The translations under genes were made by a program, and so were the position numbers. Shown here in pieces: positions 35,486 to 46,231 of a stretch of 64,000 nt of DNA. This stretch comes from an uncultured Alphaproteobacteria bacterium. Its GTDB lineage: Bacteria; Pseudomonadota; Alphaproteobacteria; GCA-2731375. How positions within the stretch are numbered: the first letter of the stretch is position 1; every line of letters starts with the position of its first letter. The stretch covers positions 62,001 to 126,000 of the forward strand of contig CATOSZ010000002.1 in the NCBI GenBank assembly GCA_951812805.1. Reading direction: 5' to 3'. A model generated the notes under the pieces. It was not told where the DNA came from and did no database searches. It saw only the letters and a list, made by a program, of their open reading frames with translations.

Positions 35486-37029
35486 CAGCCTGTCGGACTC
35501 GGGCATGCAAGGATTGGTAAAATTGGCTTGGCGGGCGTCGATGTCATGGATTTACCCCCATGAAGTTGCGAACGCGGGTTGGCCCGCCCGTTCAGGCGTG
35601 GCTGAGGACGAACATCCGCTTGATGTTCCAGGAGAGCGTGGCCAAGGTCCATTCCCCCTTCGCCTTGTCGAGGCCGCGCAGGCTGAACTGACGCAAGCCC
35701 ATCACCGATTTGATGATGCCGAACACCGGCTCCGGCGTCTGCTTGCGAAGCGCGTAGAGCGCCCGGCCCTCGGGTGTGGCCAGGCGATGGCACATCGCCT
35801 CGAGCGGCGTCGGATCCTCGGGCGCTGGCGGCGCCTCGGCGAAGCGGTCCCGCCAGGAAAGATGGTGGTGCTCCCGGCCGAGCGCGATCAGCGGCGCGAT
35901 CTCCGCTTCCCCGCAGGCCTCGACGTTGGCCTGGCTGAAGTAGCCGCTGTCCGCCAACAGGGTCTCGACCTCGCCAAGCCCGTCCGGCAGGCCGGCGAGT
36001 GCTTCGAGCGTCGGTTCGATCTGCTGCTTGTCGTTCGCCGCCTGCACCACGTCGGCGCTGACCACCAGCAGGCTGCCGGCGGCCACCGCAGCCTGGGCGT
36101 TGTAGCACTGCTCGAAGCCGCCGCCGGCCACCGGCATGATGCGCGAGTCCGGGTCCGTCAGGTTGACCTGGTCCTTCGCCCGTGGCCCCGGCTCCGGCGG
36201 CTTCGGTGGCCGCCCGCCCGGCTTGCGGCCGGTCCGCGTTTCCTTCGCCTCGCGGGCTGCCAGCTTCTCTTCGTACTCCGCCTGCTCCCGCGCATGACGC
36301 TCGGCCGCCCGCGCCTCGATCTCCGCCTTCGCCGCGGCGATCGCCGCCAGCCGGTCCTCGCGCCGTGCCAGCTCCTCCGGCACGCTCATGCCGTCGGGAA
36401 CCTCGGACCGGTCCGCCGCTTCCGCCAACGCCATCAACTCCGCCACCTCGGCCCGCAGCCGGGCTTCGATCTCGCCCGCACGCTGCCACGACAGGGCGCT
36501 GTGCCGGCTCGCGTCGGCATGGATCTTCGTCCCGTCCAGCGCCACCGTGCCCAGTTGCAGCATGCCGGCCTGCCGCGCCAGCAGCAGAACCTGCACGAAC
36601 AGCCCCTCGATCAGCGGCAGGAAGCGACGGCGGAACGTGGCGATCGTGTCGTGGTCGGGGTGGTCGTTTGCCGCGATGAAGCGGAAGGCCACCGAATCAT
36701 AGCTCGCCCGCTCCAGCTTCCGGCTGGAATGCACCCCCGTCGCGTAGCCGTAGATCAGCAGGCCCAGCAGGACGCTCGGGTGATGCGCCGCCGAGCCCGA
36801 ACCACGATAGGCCTTCACGAACGCAGAGAGATCCAGCTGCTCCAGCACATCGACCACGAAGCGCGCCAGATGACGATCAGGCAGCCATTCGTCCACCGAA
36901 GGCGGCAGAAGATAGCTGGTCTCCCGGTCAACCTGTCGAAAGTTGCTCATCACAAAATCACCGCGCAGGAGAGAATCAGACCGTGACAGTGAATCTCATC
37001 TCGAAACTCGGCTCAAGTCCGACAGGCTG
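35486..37029 (-). mobile_element. IS1182-family insertion sequence, copy A
   Basis: The element is 1544 bp, with inverted ends starting CAGCCTGTCGGACT on both sides. The flanking CTAG is duplicated. It carries one transposase gene. It inserted directly after the antitoxin remnant. Copy B at 47695-49238 has the same length and the one difference I found is A at 35521 against G at 47730. Confidence 0.93.
35592..36953 (-). CDS. IS1182-family transposase, copy A
   Basis: The 453-residue DDE transposase begins [30 protein letters not shown], the standard IS1182 start. It has a first catalytic Asp in [18 protein letters not shown] (near residue 140), a charged coiled insert rich in Glu/Arg/Ala (about 190-265), a second Asp in [16 protein letters not shown], and a C-terminal [24 protein letters not shown] with the Glu. 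Intact and identical to copy B. Confidence 0.95.
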   Translation of the reverse strand: MMSNFRQVDRETSYLLPPSVDEWLPDRHLARFVVDVLEQLDLSAFVKAYRGSGSAAHHPSVLLGLLIYGYATGVHSSRKLERASYDSVAFRFIAANDHPDHDTIATFRRRFLPLIEGLFVQVLLLARQAGMLQLGTVALDGTKIHADASRHSALSWQRAGEIEARLRAEVAELMALAEAADRSEVPDGMSVPEELARREDRLAAIAAAKAEIEARAAERHAREQAEYEEKLAAREAKETRTGRKPGGRPPKPPEPGPRAKDQVNLTDPDSRIMPVAGGGFEQCYNAQAAVAAGSLLVVSADVVQAANDKQQIEPTLEALAGLPDGLGEVETLLADSGYFSQANVEACGEAEIAPLIALGREHHHLSWRDRFAEAPPAPEDPTPLEAMCHRLATPEGRALYALRKQTPEPVFGIIKSVMGLRQFSLRGLDKAKGEWTLATLSWNIKRMFVLSHA

Positions 37030-37073
37030 CTAGGGCCGGCTCAAGGCGGCGCTCACCTAAAGCTTCTGACCCT

Positions 37074-37598
37074 CTACGGCTTGCCGAAGGTCGCTATCCG
37101 GTGGATGGCGCAGACGAAGAGTACGCGTGTCTCGTCGATTTCCGGGTCGCGAAGGCCGTAGGGTGGCGCTTCGCCGGTGTATTTGGTCCAGATCCGGTCG
37201 AGTTGACGGGTCACCGCCTCGCCGCCGTCGTCCACCTCGCGCAGTTCCTGTTCGACCGTGCATTTGATCTGCACCCAGTGATAGGGATTGTCCGGGTTCA
37301 CGATCAGGACGGTGAGGTTCGGCTGGGCGCGGATCCAGTCGCATTTGGCCCGGTGCGCGGCGGTGTTGACCAGGATCTTGTCGTCCTCGTGGTCGAACCA
37401 CATCGGCGTCAGGCTGACCCTGCCGTCGGGGCCGATCAGCCCCAGTGTAATGGTGATCGGTCGGTCCAGCAGGTCACGGTAGATCGGGTCGAGATCCGCC
37501 AGGCTGGCGGCCTTGCGTCGTTGCCCGACGGCGAACTGCCCTTCCTGCAAGCCGTCCGCCACATGCCTGAAATCGGCAATAGTGAATTCGTCGGCCAT
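37074..37598 (-). CDS. PPOX-class (pyridoxamine 5'-phosphate oxidase-like) flavoprotein
   Basis: The 174-residue protein starts MADEFTIADFRHVADGLQEG. It has the split-barrel FMN/F420-binding fold, seen in ITITLGLIGPDGRVSLTPMWFDHEDDKILVNTAAHRAKCDWIRAQPNL. The chosen ATG 37598 avoids six extra residues from an earlier ATG. It is the third gene of a minus-strand group after DUF1476 and the selenoprotein candidate, 73 bases after the latter. The substrate is unknown; F420 or FMN use cannot be separated by eye. Confidence 0.82.
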   Translation of the reverse strand: MADEFTIADFRHVADGLQEGQFAVGQRRKAASLADLDPIYRDLLDRPITITLGLIGPDGRVSLTPMWFDHEDDKILVNTAAHRAKCDWIRAQPNLTVLIVNPDNPYHWVQIKCTVEQELREVDDGGEAVTRQLDRIWTKYTGEAPPYGLRDPEIDETRVLFVCAIHRIATFGKP

Positions 37599-37671
37599 GA
37601 CGCCCCTCCGGCTCATTTTATCCGTGTCGGAGCAGCTTAACCCCTTTTTCGAGCCGGTTACAGATGTCGCC

Positions 37672-38547
37672 TCAAAGCTTTCCGTCGGACTTCATCTGGC
37701 GATACTGCGCCTTGTCCGCCAGCCAGCGCGCCGTCGCTTCCTTGTCGAGGAAGGGCTGTTCCTCGGTAAAAATCTTGTCCTTCCAGGCCTCGCCCTGCGG
37801 CCAAGCATGCGGCGCTTCCCGCGTCGTGCGCGGTCCTTCCGCCTTCACGAGCACATCCAGGGCCATGGCGACGATCTCGCGTTGCATGTCCGCGTCGCCG
37901 GGAACGCCGACCGGGTTGCCGAGCGGGAAGTCGGTATAGAGCAGGCGCGGCACGCCGCAGAATTCGACGATGTCACGCGCGTTGGCGATCATCACCGTCG
38001 GCAGGCCGTTCTCTTCCAGGTAGCGGGCAACCAGACTCACGGTCTGGTGGCAGACCGGTCATATCGGCGTCAGCAGGGCGACGTCGGCACCGTCCTCGCG
38101 GCAGCGCTTCAGGATCTCCGGCCCGTCGACCGTCAGGGTCTTGCGCTTGGAATAGCTGGTGAAGACGCCGTGGCTGCGCGTCGTCACCCCGCCGATCCGC
38201 CCCGCCGCCGCCAGTTCCGCCAGGCGGGTGAGCGGCAGGAAGGAATCGATGTCGTCCATGTGCGTCGCGTGCTGGTCGTAATGCTCCATCGTGGAGACGA
38301 GGCGCGCGACCGGCGTGTCGGAGGGCAGCGAATAGACGTCGCCGGTGAAGGCGTTGTGCGGCTTGGTGCCGTCGTCGCCGGCGACATAGACGTCCGCGGT
38401 CGAGACCGTCGCGACCCGACACGCGGCGAGCGGCTTGGCAAGCGGGGTGAACGGCACCTCGTCGAAATGCGCCCAGCCGAACGGCTTGGTGTAGCCCTGG
38501 CCCGCGTAGTAGTCGCGGGTGCGGTCGATATAGCGGACGTAAGTCAT
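37672..38547 (-). CDS. Selenoprotein candidate, GrdB/PrdB-like (glycine/betaine/proline reductase family)
   Basis: Two frames, 38547-38062 and 38058-37672, are in the same phase and are separated only by a TGA at 38061-38059. Read through, the 291-residue protein starts MTYVRYIDRTRDYYAGQGY and runs LLTPI-U-PVCHQTVSLVARYLEENG. Family members with Cys at this place have a CPVC-type motif, so the TGA stands at the redox position as UxxC (Sec163). A hairpin at 38048-38030 fits a bacterial SECIS. The family (selenoprotein B of glycine/sarcosine/betaine reductase) includes known selenoproteins. The substrate here is unknown. A sequencing error or nonsense mutation is the alternative. selA, selB, selC and selD are not in the window. 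Confidence 0.75.
38030..38048 (-). promoter_or_regulatory. Putative bacterial SECIS element
   Basis: On the mRNA, ACCAGAC-CGUGA-GUCUGGU forms a perfect 7-bp stem with a 5-nt loop. The loop starts 17 nt after the UGA and has G among its first two bases, which meets the published bacterial SECIS rules (distance 16-37, G in the first two loop positions). An alternative stem GGUCUG-CCAC-CAGACC directly after the UGA competes with it. Confidence 0.6.
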
Positions 38548-38568
38548 GGCGTCGGGGTCCGGTCGGGG

Positions 38569-38889
38569 CTATTCGGTGGTGACCTGGTCGTGGGCGGTGC
38601 CCATCAGCTCCTCCATCTCGCGGCGCACGCGATGCTCGGAGACGTCGAGGTTCTTGGCTTCGAGGTCGCCGAACACCTTGCGGTAGACGTCCTCGTCGCC
38701 CGGCTCCTCGAAGTCGGCGCGGACGACCTGCTTGGCGTAAGCTTCCGCCTCGTCGCCGGCGAGGCCCATCAGTTCCGCCGCCCACAGTCCGAGAAGCTTG
38801 TTGCGCCGGGCCACGACCTTGAAGCGCAGCTCCTCGTCATGGGCGAACTTGGCCTCGAAACCCTTTTCCCGATCCTTGAATCCGCTCAT
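38569..38889 (-). CDS. DUF1476 protein, F1-ATPase inhibitor zeta subunit-like
   Basis: The 106-residue protein reads MSGFKDREKGFEAKFAHDEELRFKVVARRNKLLGLWAAELMGL at its start, which is the signature of DUF1476. The Paracoccus member is the zeta subunit that inhibits ATP hydrolysis by F1FO-ATPase. The inhibitory part is the N-terminal helix; a four-helix bundle follows. The family is restricted mainly to alphaproteobacteria, which supports the taxonomic call. It is divergent from purC with about 190 bases between starts, and 21 bases before the selenoprotein candidate. Confidence 0.93.
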   Translation of the reverse strand: MSGFKDREKGFEAKFAHDEELRFKVVARRNKLLGLWAAELMGLAGDEAEAYAKQVVRADFEEPGDEDVYRKVFGDLEAKNLDVSEHRVRREMEELMGTAHDQVTTE

Positions 38890-38988
38890 TTCCGTCCCCT
38901 TGTTTCGCGCGCCTAGGCGGCGCGTGCTCTCCCTATCGACATACCCTTATCGAGGTTCGGATTCAACCTCGCGGGACCTTCGCGGCCG

Positions 38989-39017
38989 TTGTCTTGCCCT
39001 CCCTCATCGGGTAATGT
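38989..39017 (+). promoter_or_regulatory. Putative purC operon promoter
   Basis: TTGTCT (38989-38994) and TAATGT (39012-39017) are 17 bases apart, 65 bases before the purC GTG. A 7-bp hairpin (CGAGGTT/AACCTCG, 38951-38971) lies just upstream. Confidence 0.45.
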
Positions 39018-39081
39018 CGCCGCCTCATGAGGACGGGACTCGGCACCGCGCCGCCCGTCCTTCTCATTCGGGGGATATCCC

Positions 39082-39846
39082 GTGCCCAGGCGCAGAAAAG
39101 TCTATGAGGGCAAGGCCAAGGTCCTGTTCGAGGGACCGGAGCCCGGCACCCTCGTGCAATACTTCAAAGACGATGCCACCGCCTTCAACAACGAGAAGCA
39201 CGGCATTATCACCGGCAAGGGCGTGCTGAACAACCGTATCTCCGAGTACATCATGACCCGGCTCGGCGAGGTCGGCGTGCCGACCCACTTCGTGCGCCGC
39301 CTGAACATGCGCGAGCAGCTGATCCGCGAGGTCGAGATCATCCCGGTCGAGGTGATCGTGCGCAACGTCGCCGCCGGCTCGATGAGCAAGCGGCTCGGCA
39401 TCGCCGAGGGCACACCGCTGCCCCGTTCGATCGTGGAATACTGCTACAAATCCGACGAGCTGGGCGATCCGCTGGTGACCGAGGAACACGTCACCTGCTT
39501 CGGCTGGGCCTCCCCGCCGGAGCTGGACGAGATGATGTCGCTGAGCCTCAGGGTCAACGACTTTCTCTATGGCCTGTTCGTCGCCGTCGGCATCCGCTTG
39601 ATCGACTTCAAGATCGAGTTCGGCCGGCTCTATCAGGACGAGGACATGCGGATCGTGCTGGCCGACGAGATCAGCCCCGATTCCTGCCGCCTGTGGGACA
39701 TCGAGAGCAACGAGAAGCTGGACAAGGACCGCTTCCGCCGCGATCTCGGCGGCGTGGCGGAGGCCTATCAGGAGGTCGCACGCCGCCTCGGCATTCTGCC
39801 GGAGGGCGGGCCCCGCGACCTCAAGGGCCCGGCGGTGATGCAGTAG
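39082..39846 (+). CDS. purC: SAICAR synthetase
   Basis: PurC joins CAIR and aspartate with ATP to give SAICAR in purine synthesis. The 254-residue protein begins [36 protein letters not shown], which holds the ATP-binding segment. It has [18 protein letters not shown] and [10 protein letters not shown] and [12 protein letters not shown]. The start is GTG at 39082 with GGGGGA ahead. It heads the operon purC-purS-purQ-purL-bolA-grxD and is 13 bases before purS. Confidence 0.97.
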   Translation: MPRRRKVYEGKAKVLFEGPEPGTLVQYFKDDATAFNNEKHGIITGKGVLNNRISEYIMTRLGEVGVPTHFVRRLNMREQLIREVEIIPVEVIVRNVAAGSMSKRLGIAEGTPLPRSIVEYCYKSDELGDPLVTEEHVTCFGWASPPELDEMMSLSLRVNDFLYGLFVAVGIRLIDFKIEFGRLYQDEDMRIVLADEISPDSCRLWDIESNEKLDKDRFRRDLGGVAEAYQEVARRLGILPEGGPRDLKGPAVMQ

Positions 39847-39859
39847 ACGGGGCGAGGCG

Positions 39860-40102
39860 GTGCGCGCGAAGGTCCATATCTATCCCAAACCCGGCGTTCT
39901 CGATCCGCAGGCCAAGGCGGTCGGCAACGCGCTCGCCGGCCTCGGCTTCGACGGCATCGGTGAATTGCGTCAGGGCAAGCTGTTTGAACTCGAGCTCGAG
40001 GCGAGCGACGCGGCGAGCGCGCGGGCCCGGGTCGAGGACATGTGTGAACGGCTGCTCGCCAATACGGTGATCGAAAACTACCGGGTCGAGATCGAAGAGT
40101 GA
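39860..40102 (+). CDS. purS: FGAM synthase subunit PurS
   Basis: PurS is the small adaptor that joins PurQ to PurL in the three-protein FGAM synthase. It has 80 residues: [40 protein letters not shown], the family pattern, ending with a helix and [11 protein letters not shown]. The start codon is GTG. The small PurL downstream needs it. Confidence 0.96.
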   Translation: MRAKVHIYPKPGVLDPQAKAVGNALAGLGFDGIGELRQGKLFELELEASDAASARARVEDMCERLLANTVIENYRVEIEE

Positions 40103-40151
40103 TCGACGCTTTGAACATGCCTGGCCGGGCTCGCGACGCGAGGCGCCTGCC

Positions 40152-40835
40152 ATGAAGGCCGCCGTTATCGTCTTCCCGGGATCGAACTGCGACCGGGACG
40201 TGCGGGTCGCGCTGGAGGCCGTCGACGGCGTCGCGGTCGACATGGTCTGGCACGGCGAGGGTGACTTCGAGGCCGCCGACCTGATCGTGCTGCCGGGCGG
40301 GTTTTCCTACGGCGACTATCTGCGCTCCGGCGCCATGGCGGCGCATTCGCCGGTGATGAAGGAAGTCGTCGCGCGGGCCGGCAAGGGGGTGCCGGTGCTC
40401 GGCATCTGCAACGGCTTCCAGGTGCTGACCGAGGCGGGGCTGCTGCCGGGCGCGCTGCTGGCCAATGCCGGGCTCAACTTCGTCTGCCGCGACGTCCATG
40501 TCCGGGTCGAGAATAGCCAAACCCTGTTCGCCAGCGGCCTTGAGCAGGGCGCGGTACTACGCATCCCCGTCGCCCATCACGACGGCCAGTATTTCGCCGA
40601 CGACGAGACGCTGGCCGAACTCGCCGACAATGAACAGATCGCCTTTCGCTATGCCGCGGGCGAGACGCCCGGCCCGGCAAATCCGAACGGATCGGTGCAG
40701 GACATCGCCGGGATCTACAATGCGACGAAGACCGTGCTGGGCCTGATGCCGCATCCCGAACGGGCGGCCGACCCGCGCCATGGCGGCAGCGACGGCCAGG
40801 CGATCTTCGCCGGCCTCGCCCAAGCGCTCGGTTGA
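40152..40835 (+). CDS. purQ: FGAM synthase glutaminase subunit PurQ
   Basis: PurQ releases ammonia from glutamine and passes it to PurL. The 227-residue class I glutamine amidotransferase has [39 protein letters not shown] and the catalytic Cys in [20 protein letters not shown] (Cys 86). The His/Glu pair is in [12 protein letters not shown] near residue 200. It starts 49 bases after purS and ends 8 bases before the purL ATG. Confidence 0.97.
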   Translation: MKAAVIVFPGSNCDRDVRVALEAVDGVAVDMVWHGEGDFEAADLIVLPGGFSYGDYLRSGAMAAHSPVMKEVVARAGKGVPVLGICNGFQVLTEAGLLPGALLANAGLNFVCRDVHVRVENSQTLFASGLEQGAVLRIPVAHHDGQYFADDETLAELADNEQIAFRYAAGETPGPANPNGSVQDIAGIYNATKTVLGLMPHPERAADPRHGGSDGQAIFAGLAQALG

Positions 40836-40843
40836 GGGCGGCG

Positions 40844-43048
<2,205 letters not shown>

Positions 43049-43071
43049 GGCAACCGAGGAGACGCCGAACC

Positions 43072-43308
43072 ATGCCGATGGACGCCGGGGACATCGAACG
43101 CTTGATTCGCGAGGCGCTGCCGGACGCCAATGTCGAGATTCAGGACTTGCGCGGCGACGGCGACCATTATGCCGCGATCGTCGTCTCGGAAGCGTTCCGG
43201 GGCAAGAGCCGGGTGCAGCAGCACCAGATGGTCTACCAGGCCCTACAGGGCCGCATGGGGGGTGAATTGCACGCGCTGGCGCTGCAAACCTCCGCCCCCG
43301 ATGCTTGA
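43072..43308 (+). CDS. bolA: BolA family protein
   Basis: The 78-residue protein has the small BolA fold, with IERLIREALPDANVEIQDLRGDGDHYAAIVVSEAFRGKSRVQQHQMVYQAL. BolA proteins bind iron-sulfur clusters together with monothiol glutaredoxins, and the next gene 16 bases on is exactly such a glutaredoxin. The IbaG-like sequence lacks a Cys. Its position after purL is common in alphaproteobacteria. Confidence 0.95.
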   Translation: MPMDAGDIERLIREALPDANVEIQDLRGDGDHYAAIVVSEAFRGKSRVQQHQMVYQALQGRMGGELHALALQTSAPDA

Positions 43309-43324
43309 GGAGGAGAGAGACGAG

Positions 43325-43663
43325 ATGAACGACGCAACGGTGCACGAACGCATTCGCCACGACATCGACGAGAACGAGGTCGTGCTCTACATGAAGGGAA
43401 CGCCGGTGTTTCCGCAGTGCGGCTTCTCCGCCACGGTGGTCGGCGTGCTGAGCCACCTCGGCATCAAGTTCAAGGGCATCGACGTCCTCCAGGACCCGGG
43501 CCTGCGCCAGGGCGTGAAGGAATACTCCAGCTGGCCGACCGTGCCGCAGCTTTACGTCAAGGGCGAGTTCGTCGGCGGCTGCGACATCGTGCGCGAGATG
43601 TTCGAGACGGGCGAGCTGCAGCAAATGTTCCAGGAGAAGGCGGTCGCAACGGCGGACGCCTGA
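43325..43663 (+). CDS. grxD: Monothiol glutaredoxin, Grx4 type
   Basis: The 112-residue protein has the single-Cys active site CGFS in VLYMKGTPVFPQCGFSATVVGVL (Cys near residue 32) and SSWPTVPQLYVKGEFVGGCDIVREMFETGEL, the glutathione and iron-sulfur cluster binding features. It carries and delivers [2Fe-2S] clusters with BolA. The ATG at 43325 follows GGAGGAG. It ends 2 bases before the next gene. Confidence 0.97.
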   Translation: MNDATVHERIRHDIDENEVVLYMKGTPVFPQCGFSATVVGVLSHLGIKFKGIDVLQDPGLRQGVKEYSSWPTVPQLYVKGEFVGGCDIVREMFETGELQQMFQEKAVATADA

Positions 43664-43665
43664 GC

Positions 43666-44022
43666 ATGACCGCGAACCGCGATGTGGGCGTGATCGAGGA
43701 TTATCACGCCCACGTCTACTTCGACGCGGAAAGCCGGGAAGCCGCCTGGGCGCTGCGCGAGCGAATCGAGGCCGCCTTCGACATCCAGATGGGCCGCTTT
43801 CACGAAAAGACCGTCGGGCCGCATCCGCGTTGGAGCTACCAGGTGCTGTTCCGAACCGATCAGTTCACCGCGTTCGTGCCCTGGTTGATGTTGAACCGCG
43901 GCGACCTCACGGTCTTCCTGCATCCCAACACCGAAGACGACCTGGCCGACCATCGCGACAATCCGATCTGGATGGGCGAATGCCTGGCGGGTGAGCTGAA
44001 GCTGGAAATCTTCGATCGTTGA
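43666..44022 (+). CDS. DOPA 4,5-dioxygenase family protein
   Basis: The 118-residue protein has the small beta-barrel pattern of this family: IEDYHAHVYFDAESREAAWALRERI with His residues near 14 and 16, FHEKTVGPHPRWSYQVLFRTDQF and LTVFLHPNTEDDLADHRDNPIWMG. The His residues would bind the metal. Fungal and plant members open the DOPA ring; bacterial roles are less clear. It starts 2 bases after grxD and looks co-transcribed, though the functional link is not obvious. It is convergent with the histidine kinase gene. Confidence 0.88.
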   Translation: MTANRDVGVIEDYHAHVYFDAESREAAWALRERIEAAFDIQMGRFHEKTVGPHPRWSYQVLFRTDQFTAFVPWLMLNRGDLTVFLHPNTEDDLADHRDNPIWMGECLAGELKLEIFDR

Positions 44023-44040
44023 GAGTGATCCCGCGCCAAC

Positions 44041-45594
44041 CTACCCACCGACCGACAGGAACGCGCGGGGGTCGGCGAATAGCTCGCGGACTTCCGAGAT
44101 CTTGAACGGCTTGGCGAGAACACCGTCGAAGCCCGCCGCGTCGTATTGTCGGCGGTTGTGGGCCATCGCGTTGCCGGTCACCGCGATCACTGGGATCTGC
44201 GCGGTTTCGGGTGCCTTTCGCAGCGCGGTGCGGGCCTCGATGCCATTGATGCCCGGCAGGTTGATATCCAACAGGATCAGGTCCGGCCGGCGCTCGCGCG
44301 CCAGGACCAGGCCGAGTTCGGCCGTATGGGCCGAGATCAACTCGACCCCCGCTGCCCGCTCGGCGATCCGGCCCATCAATTCCAACAGGTCCGGATTGTC
44401 CTCGACATAGAGCACGAGCCGGGGGCCGGTCGGCGCCGTCGGTATCACCGTCGGGGGTGCCTCGGCCTCGGCCGCGATGGTCTCGGCTGCTGGCAGGGTG
44501 ACGTGGAAGCGCGTGCCCTGGCCCGGGGTGGACTCGAAGTCGATGCGCCCGCCCATCAGTTCCACGAGTTGTTTGGTGAGCGAAAGGCCGATGCCCGCGC
44601 CCTCGATGGCCGAGGCTTCCATGCCGAGGCGGTCGAAGGGTTGGAAGATCCGACCCCGCGCCGCGTCCGCGATACCGGGGCCGGTGTCGGCGACGGTGAA
44701 GCGCGATCCGCCGTCCGCTTCCCGTGCGTGCGAGAACACGACGTCACCGCCCGGTTTGTTGTACTTCACCGCATTCGAGACGAGGTTCAACAGTACCTGG
44801 CGCAGCCGGGTCTCGTCGGCGCGGAGGTTCGGCAGGGGCGCGCCTGCCGTGTCGTCGCGGACCTGGATGGCGCGGCTGCGTGCCATGGCGCGGGCGACGT
44901 CGAGCGCGTGGTCGACGGCGGCGCGCGGGCTGACCGGGGCGATGTCCAGGGGCAGGTCGCCCTGCTCGATCTGTTCCAGGTCCAGCACCTTGTTGATCAG
45001 ATCCAACAGATGGTCGCCGCTGCGCAGGATCCGCGTGATCTGGTCGCGCTGGGTCGAGCCGAGGGGAAAATCCGCGTCGGACTCCAAAAGCTGGGCGAAG
45101 CCGAGAATGGCGTGCAGCGGCGTGCGCAGCTCGTGGCTCATCGAGGACAGGAACTCCGATTTGGCCCGGCTGGCGCTTTCCGCCCGGGCCTTGGCTTCCT
45201 GCAAGGAGTGTTCCGTCGCCTTCAGCTCGGAGACGTCGGTCCACAGGCCGATGGAGGCGATTTTGTTGCCGTCGTCGTCCAGCACGGGCGTCGCGTTGTT
45301 GATGCAAGGGATCGACGTGCCGTCGGAGCGCAGCAGCGAGACTTCATAGTGACCAAGGGCCCCCGCCCGGCGTGCCGCGATCTCGCGTTCGAAGACCGCC
45401 TTGTTGGCGGCATCGACGAACTCGAAGATCGACCGGCCGAGGATCGCCTCGCGCGGACGGTCGAGGATGGCGCACATCGCCGGATTGACGTCGATCGTGT
45501 TGGTTTCGTTGTCGATAAACCAGAAGCCTTCCCGGGTCGTCGCCAACAGGCGTTCGAGAATTCGTGCGTCCCAGCCTCCAAACTCGTCCGACAT
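44041..45594 (-). CDS. Hybrid sensor histidine kinase with PAS and receiver domains
   Basis: The 517-residue protein has no membrane segment, so it is cytoplasmic. Domain order: PAS (about 10-125, ERLLATTREGFWFIDNETNTI), a short linker helix, HisKA with SSMSHELRTPLHAILGFAQLL (His154), HATPase with NLVSNAVKYNKPGG, DTGPGIADAARGRIFQPFDRL and GAGIGLSLTKQLVELMGG, then a C-terminal receiver (LVLYVEDNPDLLELM, Asp in LILLDINLPGINGIEA, Lys in GVLAKPFKI). The signal is unknown. ATG 45594 is preferred over an upstream frame extension to 45789 that lies antisense to mmcB. No partner regulator is nearby. Confidence 0.93.
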   Translation of the reverse strand: MSDEFGGWDARILERLLATTREGFWFIDNETNTIDVNPAMCAILDRPREAILGRSIFEFVDAANKAVFEREIAARRAGALGHYEVSLLRSDGTSIPCINNATPVLDDDGNKIASIGLWTDVSELKATEHSLQEAKARAESASRAKSEFLSSMSHELRTPLHAILGFAQLLESDADFPLGSTQRDQITRILRSGDHLLDLINKVLDLEQIEQGDLPLDIAPVSPRAAVDHALDVARAMARSRAIQVRDDTAGAPLPNLRADETRLRQVLLNLVSNAVKYNKPGGDVVFSHAREADGGSRFTVADTGPGIADAARGRIFQPFDRLGMEASAIEGAGIGLSLTKQLVELMGGRIDFESTPGQGTRFHVTLPAAETIAAEAEAPPTVIPTAPTGPRLVLYVEDNPDLLELMGRIAERAAGVELISAHTAELGLVLARERRPDLILLDINLPGINGIEARTALRKAPETAQIPVIAVTGNAMAHNRRQYDAAGFDGVLAKPFKISEVRELFADPRAFLSVGG

Positions 45595-45703
45595 TACGTT
45601 TGCTCTTCCCAAAGGCGGCCGGAGCCTAAGACGTGAAGTGTTGCCGCATGGTAAATGATCCGAGCACCATGCCGCCACCCATGCCGGGCCTGCGAGGTCG
45701 AGG

Positions 45704-46153
45704 ATGAACAGCAAGGGACCCGAAGCCGACGACCGGGTCGAGAGCGCGGTCATGCTGGCGCGCGGCGTCGCCCGCCTGCTCGCCCGCATGGGCTATCAGA
45801 GCCTCGGCGAGTTCCGCCTGAAAAGCGGCCGGCGCGCCGACGTCGCTGGCCTCGACCGCAAGGGCCGGATCGTCATCGTCGAAATCAAGCGCTCGCTGGC
45901 GGATTTCCGCGCCGACCAGAAATGGCCCGAGTATCTCGACTATTGCGACAGCTTCTATTTCGCGACGCCCAAGGGTTTTCCCGACGGCGTGCTGCCCGAG
46001 GATCATGGGTTCATTCTGGCGGACCGCTTCGGTGCCGAGGTCGTTCGCCCCTCGGCCACGCTCCCCCGCCTGCATGCCAGCCGGCGCAAGGAGGTCACCT
46101 TGCGTTTCGCCCTCGGCGCCGCGGGCCGGCTACGCGGCCTGCTCGATCCCTGA
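45704..46153 (+). CDS. mmcB: MmcB family DNA repair protein
   Basis: The 149-residue protein carries a PD-(D/E)xK nuclease-like core: SLGEFRLKSGRRADVAGLDRKGRIVIVEIKRSLADFRADQKWPEY. In Caulobacter MmcB belongs to the DNA damage response and protects against crosslinks. The family (DUF1052-like) is typical of alphaproteobacteria. It is divergent from the histidine kinase gene with about 110 bases between starts. Confidence 0.9.
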   Translation: MNSKGPEADDRVESAVMLARGVARLLARMGYQSLGEFRLKSGRRADVAGLDRKGRIVIVEIKRSLADFRADQKWPEYLDYCDSFYFATPKGFPDGVLPEDHGFILADRFGAEVVRPSATLPRLHASRRKEVTLRFALGAAGRLRGLLDP

Positions 46154-46231
46154 GGCCGTCGCACGCATTTGCTTGACCGGAGCGATGGCCCACCCCATGG
46201 TCGGGGAAACCGTCAGACCAGGGAGGCCCAC

